A DNA stretch of 64,000 nucleotides from Bacteroidota bacterium (GCA_016711805.1 JADJSH010000001.1:124001-188000); one strand, 5' to 3'; shown: positions 8,212 through 17,023, counted from the stretch's first letter. Program-made: numbers and translations. Notes: generated by a model from the letters alone, not told the origin.

Positions 8212-10845
8212 CTACTCAATATCATCACTTGGCCCAGGTTCCTTAGTTGTTTCCGAATTATCTGGTTCTAAATTAGTGATTAGATTTTCTACTTCACTAG
8301 TTGAACTAACAATTTCAGGTATAGGGTTTCCAACAGTGAAAGTATATCGACTTCTTTCTGAAAACCACACATAAGGAATCCAAATACAGGCTTGCACTAC
8401 CACTTTTATCATAGACGTTGTTTCTTTTGACAACGTTTGTCGTTCTGCAATATCTGTGGAATCTCCGTAAAAACTATACAAAATAATTAAGTTCACAATA
8501 ATAAATACAGAATTAAATCCTCTAAAAATCACAAAGTATAATCTAAATTGTGTTTTCTTTTGATAAAACATCACTAAAATTAAAACTGAAAACACAAACA
8601 CACAGGTATTAACTACGGCCACGAAAAAAGCATAATACCCTCTAACAGGTGCAAAGTAACTTGATTCAGGATCAAAAAAGTAAACCATATAATTTACTCC
8701 CATTTCTGTAGAATATTCTGAATAAAGGGCATATAACAAAGATAATGGGTTTAATGTAATGCCTATTCCCAACAAAATTAACCAGCCACTAATTGAACTA
8801 TACTGAAAATGATCAACCCCATACTCTGTCGTAAATGGGCGTTTATATAAATACCAAAATAAAATACACGAAAGAATAAATGCTCCTAATAGCGCTGATA
8901 ATAAAGGCCAGTTAAAGCCCACAATACCGGTAGTCAAAGGTTTTTCTTCAGCAGTAAATAACATATTATAATTAATAATATCCATTTTTTCCTTATATTC
9001 TTTGTAATCTGTAGGATATATAACCCCCGTGTTAGCATTATAACTATATACCAGTTCTAACACATCATCATGCGTTCTATAAGCGTAACTGTAATTAAAA
9101 AAATTATTATTTTCTTCTACTGTTTTTTCATCTACATTCCAACCACTTTCTTTTGTAACAGTAATTGTGTGCGTATGAAAATATGGAAATGCAATTTTAA
9201 GAGGGTCTTTCCTTGTGTTTTCGTTGCCATAATTTAATTTTGCATTTAATGCGTACGGCATAAAATCCTGGGTAATCGATTTTGAGGAACTAGAATCTTT
9301 TACACTCCATAATTTTTTTAATAAATAATATTCAATCGTTGTTACTTTATTAATTTCTGATTCATCAATTATTTTAACCGTATCAAGCACTTCCACTTCC
9401 TTCGAAAATTTAGTGTAAAATTTTTGGTAAGATTCCTGAATATCGTAAATAGAATTGGTTAAAAAATAATATCTGATATCATCTGCATTCACTCCTGTAT
9501 AAACACATGTGGCCTTTAAACGAGCATCCCCATCTTCCACTATCACAATTTCTTCGAGCATTTCATTTTTACTTGTCTTATCTATGGGAATTAAAGTAAA
9601 AGGATCTTCCTTATTATCTAAAATCATTCCTATTTCATAGGTTGGTAAAATTCTCAACTTAAAATTTCCACGTTGGTAGGAAATTGTTGGGTCAATAAAA
9701 TATAATTTATCTTTATAATAAAACCCAGAAATACAATGGTCAAAAGCATTAATTGAAGGTACTTCTTCAGACAATTTTGTGCCCATATATGTATTTATTA
9801 AGACAGGATACGACTCAATATTAATCATCCTTAGCAAAGCATTCAATAAACCTGACTTCTCTTTACAATCACCAAATCTATTTTTTAAAACATATTCCGG
9901 ACTTCGAGGCACATGAGAATAAATTCCGTTTTCGTTACCTGAATAACGAATGTGCGTTTGAACAAATTCAACTATTGATGTAATCTGACTTTCAACATCT
10001 GAACTTGATTTAACAATAGAATCAATAATTAATTTCAATCCCCTTTTATCATAAGTCGTTTCTTTGAACAGGGTTCTACAATAATCTTTTACTTCTTTCC
10101 AATTTTTTAAATTACTTACCTGAACCGAGGCATAAGCACTATACCAGCTTGGTAAAGATCCTTCGGTTGTCATTACTACTGGATTATTTATTTCCCAGGT
10201 ATAGTCATTAATATCTGTCTGCTTTATGATAGGTTTCAGCTTTGTGTTTTTATAAACAATAGTTGGTGTAATATTTTTTGGGAATAAAAGTCTAACGCTA
10301 ATTTTACCAACAGGCACTGCGTAGGACAATGAAATATTAAAACTAAAGTTATTTGCCATAATTGGATTTTCCCCAACTATTGAATAGCTATATTCTAGTA
10401 TGTCACCTTTTCTAACATCACTCAAATTAACATAAAACGTTTTTTTACCACTTAATATCCCTTTGTTTCTTTTACTTTCTTCGTTTAATATTTTAACATC
10501 AAGACTCTTCGTTTTATCAATAATTTCAATACCTCTGTAAATTTTTACATTATGTAAATATGCTTTTTCGTATGATGGATCATAACTAAATTCAATTTGC
10601 GAAACATCTGTTAAAGCCTCTTCCGTTAAAACCGAAATTGCATAATGATAGTAACTATGTTTCTTAGGCACGTGAAACTGCTCATCAAATAACACATAAT
10701 AATATCCTTCTTTAATTTGCTTTTTATTAACGGCTCCTACACTTTTTACATCAATAAACTTTACCCAATCAGGAATAACAGGATTTATTTGAGCAAACAT
10801 GCTATTAAATGACCATAAAAAAAAGAAAACGAACAAGTGCTTCAT
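8212..10845 (-). CDS. DUF3857 and transglutaminase-like protein with DUF2569-like membrane tail
   Basis: This 877-residue protein has a signal peptide (residues 1-18), a DUF3857 beta domain (about 50-220) and a transglutaminase-like domain (about 270-390). The probable catalytic triad is Cys in FGDCKEKS, His in FDHCISG and Asp in YFIDPT. After a further beta region, residues about 645-830 hold five or six membrane helices resembling DUF2569 (SISGWLILLGIGITLNPLSL). Bacterial members are periplasmic and may act as proteases or crosslinkers on envelope proteins; the substrate is unknown. Having the membrane domain after the enzyme is notable, since many DUF3857 proteins lack it. The protein ends in a Glu/Pro-rich cytoplasmic or periplasmic tail. 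Confidence 0.8.
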   Translation of the reverse strand: MKHLFVFFFLWSFNSMFAQINPVIPDWVKFIDVKSVGAVNKKQIKEGYYYVLFDEQFHVPKKHSYYHYAISVLTEEALTDVSQIEFSYDPSYEKAYLHNVKIYRGIEIIDKTKSLDVKILNEESKRNKGILSGKKTFYVNLSDVRKGDILEYSYSIVGENPIMANNFSFNISLSYAVPVGKISVRLLFPKNITPTIVYKNTKLKPIIKQTDINDYTWEINNPVVMTTEGSLPSWYSAYASVQVSNLKNWKEVKDYCRTLFKETTYDKRGLKLIIDSIVKSSSDVESQITSIVEFVQTHIRYSGNENGIYSHVPRSPEYVLKNRFGDCKEKSGLLNALLRMINIESYPVLINTYMGTKLSEEVPSINAFDHCISGFYYKDKLYFIDPTISYQRGNFKLRILPTYEIGMILDNKEDPFTLIPIDKTSKNEMLEEIVIVEDGDARLKATCVYTGVNADDIRYYFLTNSIYDIQESYQKFYTKFSKEVEVLDTVKIIDESEINKVTTIEYYLLKKLWSVKDSSSSKSITQDFMPYALNAKLNYGNENTRKDPLKIAFPYFHTHTITVTKESGWNVDEKTVEENNNFFNYSYAYRTHDDVLELVYSYNANTGVIYPTDYKEYKEKMDIINYNMLFTAEEKPLTTGIVGFNWPLLSALLGAFILSCILFWYLYKRPFTTEYGVDHFQYSSISGWLILLGIGITLNPLSLLYALYSEYSTEMGVNYMVYFFDPESSYFAPVRGYYAFFVAVVNTCVFVFSVLILVMFYQKKTQFRLYFVIFRGFNSVFIIVNLIILYSFYGDSTDIAERQTLSKETTSMIKVVVQACIWIPYVWFSERSRYTFTVGNPIPEIVSSTSEVENLITNLEPDNSETTKEPGPSDDIE

Positions 10846-10951
10846 AAAGGGAGTTTAAGTAAAATAAATATATGTAATTTATTTAAATAAAATGTTTTAT
10901 TACCCAAACAATTTCTTATCATAGGTCAAGAGCCAATAACTTTTGTATTTA

Positions 10952-10959
10952 TACCTTTG
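10952..10959 (+). promoter_or_regulatory. Bacteroidota-type -7 element (TACCTTTG)
   Basis: TACCTTTG fits the TAnnTTTG -7 consensus of the Bacteroidota primary sigma factor. It would start transcription near 10965, giving a leader of about 16 bases to the ATG at 10981. A clear -33 TTTG at the usual spacing was not seen. Confidence 0.45.
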
Positions 10960-10980
10960 ATCTGTAAAACTATAATAACA

Positions 10981-11853
10981 ATGGACAGAAAAGAATTCTT
11001 AAAAAAAGGCCTAATGGGAACAGGAATGTTTGTCGCCTCTTCCGCTCTGGGTAATATTATTAAAAACGATATCGACGAACTAAAAGAATTAGAAGTAATA
11101 GGATTTAATCACATACCAAATACAACATCAACAATTATGAAAAATACCATCTTACATAAAGCAGAAACCCGTGGTGATGCTAACCACGGTTGGTTGCATA
11201 GCAAACACAGTTTTAGTTTTGCAAACTATTATAATCCAGAACGCATGCACTTTGGTGTATTAAGAGTTTTAAACGACGATACCGTTGCAGCAGGAATGGG
11301 ATTTGGAACGCACCCTCACGATAACATGGAAATTATTAGTATTCCGTTAGAAGGCGACTTGGAGCACAAAGACAGTATGGGGAACACAACTGTTATTAAA
11401 AATGGCGACATACAAGTGATGAGTGCAGGAACAGGGATTCAGCATAGTGAGTACAATAAAAATAAAGATTCTCAAGTAAAATTTTTACAAATTTGGGTAT
11501 TCCCAGATAAAAAAAATGTGACGCCTCGCTACGATCAAATCACTTTAAAGTCAGAAGACAGACATAACAAATTACAACAAATTTTATCTCCCAACGCAAA
11601 TGATGCGGGTGTATGGATTCACCAAAATGCTTGGTTTCACTTAGGTAAATTTGACAAAGGTGTAAGTACTGAGTATATGATCAAAGGAAAAGGAAACGGT
11701 TTATATATATTTAATTTGAACGGTACATTATTAGTAAACGATCAAATAGTAAATACCAGAGACGGTTTTGGCATTTGGGATATTGATAAAGTAACGTTGA
11801 AAGCCGATAGCAACTCAGAGTTCCTAATTATGGAAGTCCCAATGACTGCTTAA
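10981..11853 (+). CDS. Pirin-family bicupin protein
   Basis: The 290-residue protein has the pirin N-terminal cupin with metal-binding histidines in GFGTHPHDNMEIIS and GTGIQHSEYN, followed by FLQIWVFPDK. Family members bind iron; several cleave quercetin, others are redox-linked regulators. Residues 1-25 (MDRKEFLKKGLMGTGMFVAS) resemble a Tat signal with Arg-Lys instead of Arg-Arg, suggesting export after folding, although a second Met before KNTILHKAETRG (around residue 46) would give a plain cytoplasmic pirin. I chose ATG 10981 because an upstream in-frame ATG at 10957 lies inside the candidate promoter. The gene stands alone, followed by repeat-like sequence and YceI. Confidence 0.85.
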   Translation: MDRKEFLKKGLMGTGMFVASSALGNIIKNDIDELKELEVIGFNHIPNTTSTIMKNTILHKAETRGDANHGWLHSKHSFSFANYYNPERMHFGVLRVLNDDTVAAGMGFGTHPHDNMEIISIPLEGDLEHKDSMGNTTVIKNGDIQVMSAGTGIQHSEYNKNKDSQVKFLQIWVFPDKKNVTPRYDQITLKSEDRHNKLQQILSPNANDAGVWIHQNAWFHLGKFDKGVSTEYMIKGKGNGLYIFNLNGTLLVNDQIVNTRDGFGIWDIDKVTLKADSNSEFLIMEVPMTA

Positions 11854-11864
11854 TTATAACAAAA

Positions 11865-11912
11865 TCCCCCGCGTTCTTCGCGAAAACACTTTGCGAAATC
11901 TGCGGTTAAATA
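11865..11912 (+). repeat. Half copy of the CCGCAGA/TCTGCGG intergenic repeat
   Basis: The stretch contains TTCGCGAAA and TTTGCGAAATCTGCGGTTAAAT. The end matches the TTTGCGGTTAAAT arm of the two larger elements at 59534-59647 and 60829-60936. No protein is encoded. It lies between the pirin and YceI genes and is probably a decayed or partial copy. Confidence 0.5.
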
Positions 11913-11939
11913 AAAAACAACTAAAAAAAACAAATAAAC

Positions 11940-12473
11940 ATGAGCACAACTAAATGGGCATTAGACCCAACACACAGCGAAATTAATTTCAAAATCAAAC
12001 ACATGATGATTTCTAACGTAACAGGGGGTTTTACCAACTTTAATGTGACAGCCGAAACAGATGGCGATAACTTTGCTAACTCAAAAGTATCCTTTACAAC
12101 GGACGTTAATTCAATTAACACCAATAATGAACAAAGAGATGGGCATTTAAAATCAGCTGATTTTTTCGACACCGCTAAGTATCCAGAAATAAAATTTGAA
12201 GGAACTAAATTTGAAAAAGCATCTGATGAAGAATATGCTTTACATGGTAACTTAACCATCAGAGATGTAACTAAACCTGTAAGTTTAAAAGTAGATTTTG
12301 GTGGAATCGCAAAAGATCCATACGGAAATATTAAAGCAGGTTTTACATTAGATGGTAAAATTAATCGTAAAGATTTTGGTTTAACGTGGAATGCGGCTAC
12401 TGAAGCTGGTGGCTTATTAGTAGGCGAAGATTTAAAAGTACAAGCTGAAATTCAATTAGTGAAACAAGCATAA
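11940..12473 (+). CDS. YceI-family lipocalin-like protein
   Basis: The 177-residue protein matches YceI: WALDPTHSEINFKIKHMMIS at the start, FTTDVNSINTNNEQRDGHLK, SADFFDTAKYPEIKFEGT and a late NRKDFGLTWN. The fold is a lipocalin-like barrel that in homologues binds polyisoprenoids; some members are periplasmic and induced by base or stress. There is no signal peptide here, so it should be cytoplasmic, as in many Bacteroidota copies. It appears monocistronic, with a strong hairpin terminator at 12703-12735 after a repeat-rich spacer. Confidence 0.92.
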   Translation: MSTTKWALDPTHSEINFKIKHMMISNVTGGFTNFNVTAETDGDNFANSKVSFTTDVNSINTNNEQRDGHLKSADFFDTAKYPEIKFEGTKFEKASDEEYALHGNLTIRDVTKPVSLKVDFGGIAKDPYGNIKAGFTLDGKINRKDFGLTWNAATEAGGLLVGEDLKVQAEIQLVKQA

Positions 12474-12492
12474 CTATTTTAACGATTACAAA

Positions 12493-12632
12493 TAGCCGCA
12501 TAGATACATTGGCAAATATAATGCTAGGTAAGGATTAAATAGAGAAATAAATTTCTTTAATATAGTACTATGCAAAAGCATAGCGTCTTATACAGAACTG
12601 TTATCTGCATCTCCTATGTATCTATGTGGCTA
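12493..12632. repeat. Inverted-repeat intergenic element (TAGCCGCATAGATACAT arms)
   Basis: Bases 12493-12509 (TAGCCGCATAGATACAT) are complementary to 12616-12632 (ATGTATCTATGTGGCTA) at 16 of 17 positions. A smaller palindrome, ATGCAAAAGCAT, lies between them near 12570. There is no coding potential. The arrangement resembles a small non-autonomous palindromic element and fills most of the 288-base gap between YceI and the next gene. Confidence 0.6.
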
Positions 12633-12702
12633 AATAATTTTAAACTATATTTATTACTATCATTGCATCTAAAAAAAACGTTCGTTACAACTAACAAAAA
12701 AT

Positions 12703-12735
12703 AAAATCATCTGAAATAATCAGATGATTTTGTAT
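12703..12735 (+). terminator. Hairpin terminator after YceI
   Basis: AAAATCATCTGA pairs with TCAGATGATTTT around an AATAA loop and is followed by a T-rich run. Its position fits the end of the YceI transcript. Confidence 0.75.
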
Positions 12736-12761
12736 TTTTATTTAATATAAAGCACTAATAA

Positions 12762-12977
12762 ATGAAACCTCCTAAAAAATGGAAAATGGCGGTGGTAATT
12801 TGGCTAGCCATTTACCCGCTCATCACCCTAATATTTGCATTATTGGGTAAACAATTAATCTTAATTGAACCATTGCCTTTACGCACGCTCATCATTACTT
12901 TAATTGCTGTACCAACCATGGTATTTATTTTAATACCTGCTTTACAAAAACTATTACATAATTGGTTATTTAAATAA
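12762..12977 (+). CDS. Small membrane protein, hypothetical
   Basis: The 71-residue protein has two hydrophobic helices (about residues 9-29 and 43-62) separated by a short loop with PLPLRTL. The pattern KKWKMAVVIWLAIYP is seen in small membrane proteins, and in C-terminal tails of some monooxygenase-like proteins, but I cannot assign a function. Its stop codon directly abuts the OsmC start, so it is the first gene of a tight operon with OsmC and the YjdI/CDGSH protein. Confidence 0.6.
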   Translation: MKPPKKWKMAVVIWLAIYPLITLIFALLGKQLILIEPLPLRTLIITLIAVPTMVFILIPALQKLLHNWLFK

Positions 12978-13358
12978 ATGGTAAAAGCACTCATACATAA
13001 AGCGCATTACGCTACTCAAATTTCATCAGCTACTAATACTTTAATAGCCGATGAACCAATATCTCATGGAGGAACTGGAAAAGGATTTGCTCCTATGGAA
13101 TTACTTGCTTCATCTTTGGCAGCATGCACTAGCATTACTTTACGTATGTATGCCGACAGAAAAGAATGGAATTTAGATAGCATTGGAGTAACCGTTGATA
13201 TTGAACGAAACAATGAAGTCTCAACCTTTAAAAGAACCATTGATTTAAAAGGAAATTTAACTGAAGAACAAACTCGTAAATTATTAGACATTGCTAATCA
13301 TTGTCCTATTCATAAAATACTCAATAGCTCCATTTCAATTCACACCACATTATCATGA
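12978..13358 (+). CDS. OsmC-family peroxide-detoxifying protein
   Basis: The 126-residue protein fits the OsmC/Ohr fold: GGTGKGFAPMELLASSLAAC at the central helix carries the first reactive cysteine, and the second lies in ANHCPIHKIL near the C-terminus. Members reduce organic hydroperoxides using dithiol cofactors. The start ATG follows the preceding TAA with no gap, and the stop overlaps the next gene by 4 bases, so translation is coupled. A second, more distant OsmC gene occurs at 60942-61361 in the sulfur cluster. Confidence 0.9.
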   Translation: MVKALIHKAHYATQISSATNTLIADEPISHGGTGKGFAPMELLASSLAACTSITLRMYADRKEWNLDSIGVTVDIERNNEVSTFKRTIDLKGNLTEEQTRKLLDIANHCPIHKILNSSISIHTTLS

Positions 13359-13789
13359 CAGAGATCACAAAAAAATATAGTAATGAAGATATTACTATTG
13401 TATGGAAACCATCCGTTTGTATACACTCCACTTTATGCTGGAAAGGCGAAAAAGGGTTAAAACAAGTATTTAATCCGGCAGAAAAACCTTGGATAAAACC
13501 AGAAGGTGCCACCACTGCCGAAATTATTGAACGCGTGAATAATTGTCCATCAGGTGCTATTAGTTACTATCACAATAACGAACAACATAAAACTACTGAA
13601 ACCCAAGCAGAAAGTATTGTAGAAGCCATACCAAATGGGCCACTTTTAGTATACGGTAATATTACCGTAAAGCACAGTAATGGTGAAACAGTACAAAAAA
13701 ATAAAGTCACTGCTTTTTGCAGATGTGGTGCTTCATCCAATAAACCCTACTGTGATGGCACTCATGCCAAAAATGGTTTTGTGGGATAA
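13355..13789 (+). CDS. YjdI-like (4Fe-4S) plus CDGSH iron-sulfur protein
   Basis: Two iron-sulfur domains are fused in 144 residues. Residues 1-70 form a YjdI-type mono-cluster domain (WKPSVCIHSTLCW, then VNNCPSGAISYY). Residues 85-140 carry a CDGSH-type motif, CRCGASSNKPYCDGTH, which binds a 2Fe-2S cluster through three cysteines and one histidine. CDGSH proteins take part in redox sensing and electron or cluster transfer. Coupling to OsmC by a 4-base overlap suggests a role in handling peroxides or iron-sulfur damage. It is a cytoplasmic protein. The fusion is a known architecture. Confidence 0.9.
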   Translation: MTEITKKYSNEDITIVWKPSVCIHSTLCWKGEKGLKQVFNPAEKPWIKPEGATTAEIIERVNNCPSGAISYYHNNEQHKTTETQAESIVEAIPNGPLLVYGNITVKHSNGETVQKNKVTAFCRCGASSNKPYCDGTHAKNGFVG

Positions 13790-13825
13790 AAATAAATGTT
13801 ACTTTTCATCAAATAAAAAAACATC

Positions 13826-14455
13826 ATGAGTAAAATCGAAAAAATATTTGAAAATAATAAAGCTTGGATTGCCGAAAAATTAGCAGTTGATGAAAACTAC
13901 TTCGAGAACTTATCGAAAGGTCAAAGCCCAGAGTTTTTATACATTGGATGTTCAGATAGCCGCGTAACTGCCGAAGATTTAATGGGAGTGCAACCTGGCG
14001 AAGTCTTTATTCATCGCAACATTGCCAATTTGGTAAACAATGTGGATTTAAATGTGATGTCAGTTATAAATTATGCGGTGCGTCATTTAAAAGTGAACCA
14101 TGTAGTTGTTTGCGGACACTATAATTGCGGAGGCGTAAAAGCAGCTATGCAACCAAAAGATATGGGCATTTTAAATCCTTGGTTACGTAATATCAGAGAT
14201 GTATATCGCACACACAAAGCAGAATTAAACGCGATACAAGACGAAGAAAAAAGATATGAACGATTGGTAGAATTAAATGTACAAGAACAATGCGTTAACT
14301 TGATTAAAACAGCAGCCATTCAAGAAGCTCATAAAGAAAGAGGCTTGATAGTACATGGATGGGTATTTGATATCCATACAGGAAAACTAATTGATTTAAA
14401 AATCGACTTCCCAAAAATATTAGGTGATATTATGGAGATTTATAAACTCTATTAA
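13826..14455 (+). CDS. Beta-class carbonic anhydrase
   Basis: The 209-residue enzyme interconverts carbon dioxide and bicarbonate. Zinc ligands are visible in CSDSRV (Cys and Asp, around residue 42) and in CGHYNCGGV (His and Cys, around residue 98), with HRNIANLV between them. Length and motifs match cytoplasmic beta-carbonic anhydrases. It lies 36 bases after the CDGSH gene, in the same direction, and a strong terminator follows, so it is probably the last gene of the 12762-14455 unit or has its own promoter. Confidence 0.95.
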   Translation: MSKIEKIFENNKAWIAEKLAVDENYFENLSKGQSPEFLYIGCSDSRVTAEDLMGVQPGEVFIHRNIANLVNNVDLNVMSVINYAVRHLKVNHVVVCGHYNCGGVKAAMQPKDMGILNPWLRNIRDVYRTHKAELNAIQDEEKRYERLVELNVQEQCVNLIKTAAIQEAHKERGLIVHGWVFDIHTGKLIDLKIDFPKILGDIMEIYKLY

Positions 14456-14460
14456 AAACA

Positions 14461-14492
14461 AAAAAGGTGTTGATTTCTCAACACCTTTTTTG
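14461..14492 (+). terminator. Hairpin terminator after carbonic anhydrase
   Basis: GGTGTTGA pairs with TCAACACC across a TTTC loop, flanked by an A run and a T run, as in a rho-independent terminator. Confidence 0.85.
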
Positions 14493-14554
14493 TTTCACTT
14501 CTCCATCTTAACGTGTTATCAAATAGTGAACTGCGGAAAGAGTTTAGTGCAATG

Positions 14555-14896
14555 TTATTTTATAGAGTCTGTGATTAAATTTACATTTGAAAAATCAGTT
14601 GTATCGTACTTAATATAAATAGAATCATTAATACTAACTACGTTAATATACTTTATATCAGTGTTAATATATCCTTTATGCTCAATGTTATTCACGAAAT
14701 AATTTACATGAAGAGATAGCCCTCCCTTAGGCAATCTAACCATTTTACTAACAATTGCTTTGCCAATCTTACCCGCATTTGCTCGTTTGTTCATACTAAA
14801 TGGTATATACATCATAAAAAATATTATTAAAAATAATATTAATAGTATTATAAAATACATCTTATTTTTACTTTTGGGGCTTTGATGTAGTGCCAT
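14555..14896 (-). CDS. Hypothetical single-pass membrane protein
   Basis: I do not recognise this 113-residue protein. It has a short cytoplasmic N-terminus with basic residues, one long hydrophobic helix (about residues 13-33) and a periplasmic part with alternating beta-like strands (VSKMVRLPKGGLSLHVNYFV, YINVVSINDSIYIKY). It is monocistronic and convergent with carbonic anhydrase. No homologue-specific motif was found. Confidence 0.5.
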   Translation of the reverse strand: MALHQSPKSKNKMYFIILLILFLIIFFMMYIPFSMNKRANAGKIGKAIVSKMVRLPKGGLSLHVNYFVNNIEHKGYINTDIKYINVVSINDSIYIKYDTTDFSNVNLITDSIK

Positions 14897-14946
14897 ATGT
14901 TGATGATGATTTTAAATTAAATTGTATGAAACCCTTATCAACCCGT

Positions 14947-14968
14947 TAGCCCGTGCGGGAATCGAACC
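14947..14968 (-). other. tRNA 3'-end-like fragment
   Basis: On the minus strand this reads GGTTCGATTCCCGCACGGGC then TA, which resembles the T-loop and 3' acceptor strand of a tRNA. The partner strand of the T stem does not pair fully and no 5' half is present, so it is not a tRNA gene. Such fragments can be remnants of an integration site. It sits in a 143-base gap with no other feature. Confidence 0.35.
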
Positions 14969-15039
14969 TATTTCAACCAAATTTACAATAATGTCGCCTT
15001 TTTCTGAATATGTCTTTCGATAAACAGGTGTAACCAAAT

Positions 15040-15969
15040 TTAAGAAAACAGTTTTGGTAAAAATCGTCCTACCTGCTTTTGATACTCCTTGTAACTGGGA
15101 TATTTTCCTGCCGAAATATTTTCAGAAAAATCTGCTGAACCTTGAAACAAAATTAATAATAACAAGCAACCCGCCATACTCCAATTAATAATATGCCCCG
15201 TTGCTGCTACCGAAAATAAATAAAACACAATCCAAATGGCTTGCTCACAAGCATAATTTGGGTGACGTACTTTAGCCCATAAGCCAGTATGTGTAAATCC
15301 TTTCGCATAAATTCCTTCAGGTGCTATATTTGCTTTTAAACGACGGTGTTTTTCGTTTTGGTAATTCCATTGTTGTTGGTCAGCAATGGTTTCTAACACA
15401 ACTAAAACAATAAATACCAAGGCAAGCATATATTCAAACACACCTAATGGCTGTCCTATACTTTTATATGCTACCAACATGGGCAACGTGAACAATAAAA
15501 TTAATCCGTTTTGATATAGCGAAATAAAAAACAAATTAAATAAACTCCATTTCAAACGACCTTTTAGTGCTGGTGTTTGACGTAATATTTCCCAACGATA
15601 ATCTTCTTCGCCTGTCCAAAATTTTAATTTATAAGCACCACGGCGCGAAAAATTATAGGTTAAACGGATTCCCCAAACTGTTGCTAAAACTGCCATTAAT
15701 ACTAATCGTGCATCAAATGAGCCTTTGTAAGCCATATACCAAACATAAAAAATAGGAACCACGCTCCACAACTTATCTACTTGAGAGCAATTACCTGTTA
15801 TTTCGCTCACACTATAACACAACAAGGCAACGGCTAAAGTTCCAAATAACAAATGTTGTAAGGTTTCTTTTTGCAAAGGCATTAAAGGATCATCTAAATA
15901 GAAAGTAACAATGGGTACAACTATTAATGTGAAAATTAAAAGGAAAATGGTTTTAACTAAGCCGTTCAT
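15040..15969 (-). CDS. DUF1295 membrane protein (steroid reductase/isoprenylcysteine methyltransferase-like)
   Basis: The 309-residue protein has eight or so membrane helices and the DUF1295 pattern: NCSQVDKLWSVVPIFYVWY, then TVWGIRLTYNFSRRGAY and EEDYRWEILR, and a C-terminal GLWAKVRHPNYACEQAIW that resembles the cofactor-binding region of integral-membrane reductases and methyltransferases. Related proteins reduce steroid-like or lipid substrates or methylate at the membrane, but the substrate of this group is unknown. It lies downstream of mdh on the same strand but is separated by a strong terminator, so it needs its own promoter. Confidence 0.8.
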   Translation of the reverse strand: MNGLVKTIFLLIFTLIVVPIVTFYLDDPLMPLQKETLQHLLFGTLAVALLCYSVSEITGNCSQVDKLWSVVPIFYVWYMAYKGSFDARLVLMAVLATVWGIRLTYNFSRRGAYKLKFWTGEEDYRWEILRQTPALKGRLKWSLFNLFFISLYQNGLILLFTLPMLVAYKSIGQPLGVFEYMLALVFIVLVVLETIADQQQWNYQNEKHRRLKANIAPEGIYAKGFTHTGLWAKVRHPNYACEQAIWIVFYLFSVAATGHIINWSMAGCLLLLILFQGSADFSENISAGKYPSYKEYQKQVGRFLPKLFS

Positions 15970-16032
15970 AATGGATATTGTTTGAATAAAAATGAAACGT
16001 TAAAATACAGGTTTTGTTTAATAAAATACATT

Positions 16033-16064
16033 AAAAAAAGCGCGAGTTAATTAACTCGCGCTTT
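16033..16064 (-). terminator. Hairpin terminator after mdh
   Basis: AAAGCGCGAGTTAA is perfectly self-complementary with TTAACTCGCGCTTT (16037-16064). On the minus strand it is followed by seven T residues, ending the mdh transcript. Confidence 0.85.
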
Positions 16065-16084
16065 AATATATGTGTAATTTAAAA

Positions 16085-17023
16085 TTAAGCTGTAACTGAA
16101 GATAACACAGAGTTCATGCTTCTTACTGCATCTGCACTCTTAGCAAATAATGCTTTTTCTTCGTCGTTTAATTTAAAGTCAACGATTTTTTCCCAACCGT
16201 TTTTACCAATAATTACTGGAACACCCATGCAAATATCAGATTGACCATATTCTCCTTCTAACATAACGCTGCAAGGAATTAATTTTTTCTGATCGTTTAA
16301 GATAGCATCAACAATCGTTGCAACTGCTGCACCTGGAGCATACCAAGCAGAAGTACCTAGCATTCCTGTTAAAGTAGCACCACCAACCATTGTGTCAGCA
16401 GCAATTTTTTTCAATGTATCAGCATCTAATGTTTGAGAAACTGGCACACCGTTATGAGTTGCTAAACGAGTTAAAGGAATCATGGTTGTATCACCATGTC
16501 CACCAATAACAACACCTTGTACATCACTTGCTGGTGCATTTAATGCTTGAGATAAATAACAGTTGAAACGAGCGCTATCTAAAGCACCACCCATACCAAT
16601 AATACGGTTTTTAGGTAAATTACTTCCTTTTAATGCTAAGTAAGTCATTGTATCCATTGGATTAGATACGATGATGATAATTGCATTTGGAGAATGTTTT
16701 AAAACGTTTTCAGTTACTGTTTTTACAATTCCTGCATTGATACCAATTAACTCTTCACGAGTCATACCTGGTTTACGAGGAATACCAGACGTTACAACTA
16801 CTACATCAGAGTTAGCTGTTTTAGCATAATCATTTGTACTTCCGCTAATGCGAGTGTTGAAACCATTTAAAGAAGCTGTTTGCATTAAATCTAATGCTTT
16901 TCCTTCTGCAAAATTTTCTTTAATGTCTAAAATTACTACTTCACTAGCAATTCTTCTTTGTGCAATATATTCTGCACATGTTGCGCCTACGTTTCCGGCA
17001 CCGATAACTGATACTTTTGTCAT
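16085..17023 (-). CDS. mdh: Malate dehydrogenase
   Basis: The 312-residue enzyme oxidises malate to oxaloacetate with NAD in the TCA cycle. The NAD fold begins with VIGAGNVGATCAEYI. The substrate loop IPRKPGMTREEL supplies the arginines that bind the dicarboxylate, and GVVIGGHGDTTMIPL holds the catalytic histidine. The loop sequence identifies a malate rather than lactate dehydrogenase of the LDH-like, tetrameric type. Length is normal. It is followed by a clear terminator and preceded, 95 bases upstream on the same strand, by the gyrB stop. Confidence 0.96.
   Translation of the reverse strand: MTKVSVIGAGNVGATCAEYIAQRRIASEVVILDIKENFAEGKALDLMQTASLNGFNTRISGSTNDYAKTANSDVVVVTSGIPRKPGMTREELIGINAGIVKTVTENVLKHSPNAIIIIVSNPMDTMTYLALKGSNLPKNRIIGMGGALDSARFNCYLSQALNAPASDVQGVVIGGHGDTTMIPLTRLATHNGVPVSQTLDADTLKKIAADTMVGGATLTGMLGTSAWYAPGAAVATIVDAILNDQKKLIPCSVMLEGEYGQSDICMGVPVIIGKNGWEKIVDFKLNDEEKALFAKSADAVRSMNSVLSSVTA

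Noticed and set aside
8189..8374. Small open frame on the plus strand at 8189-8374
   Set aside because: It lies opposite the C-terminus of the transglutaminase-like gene and has no family features.
10957..10981. Upstream pirin start at ATG 10957
   Set aside because: It overlaps the candidate -7 element and would place eight residues before the Tat-like signal.
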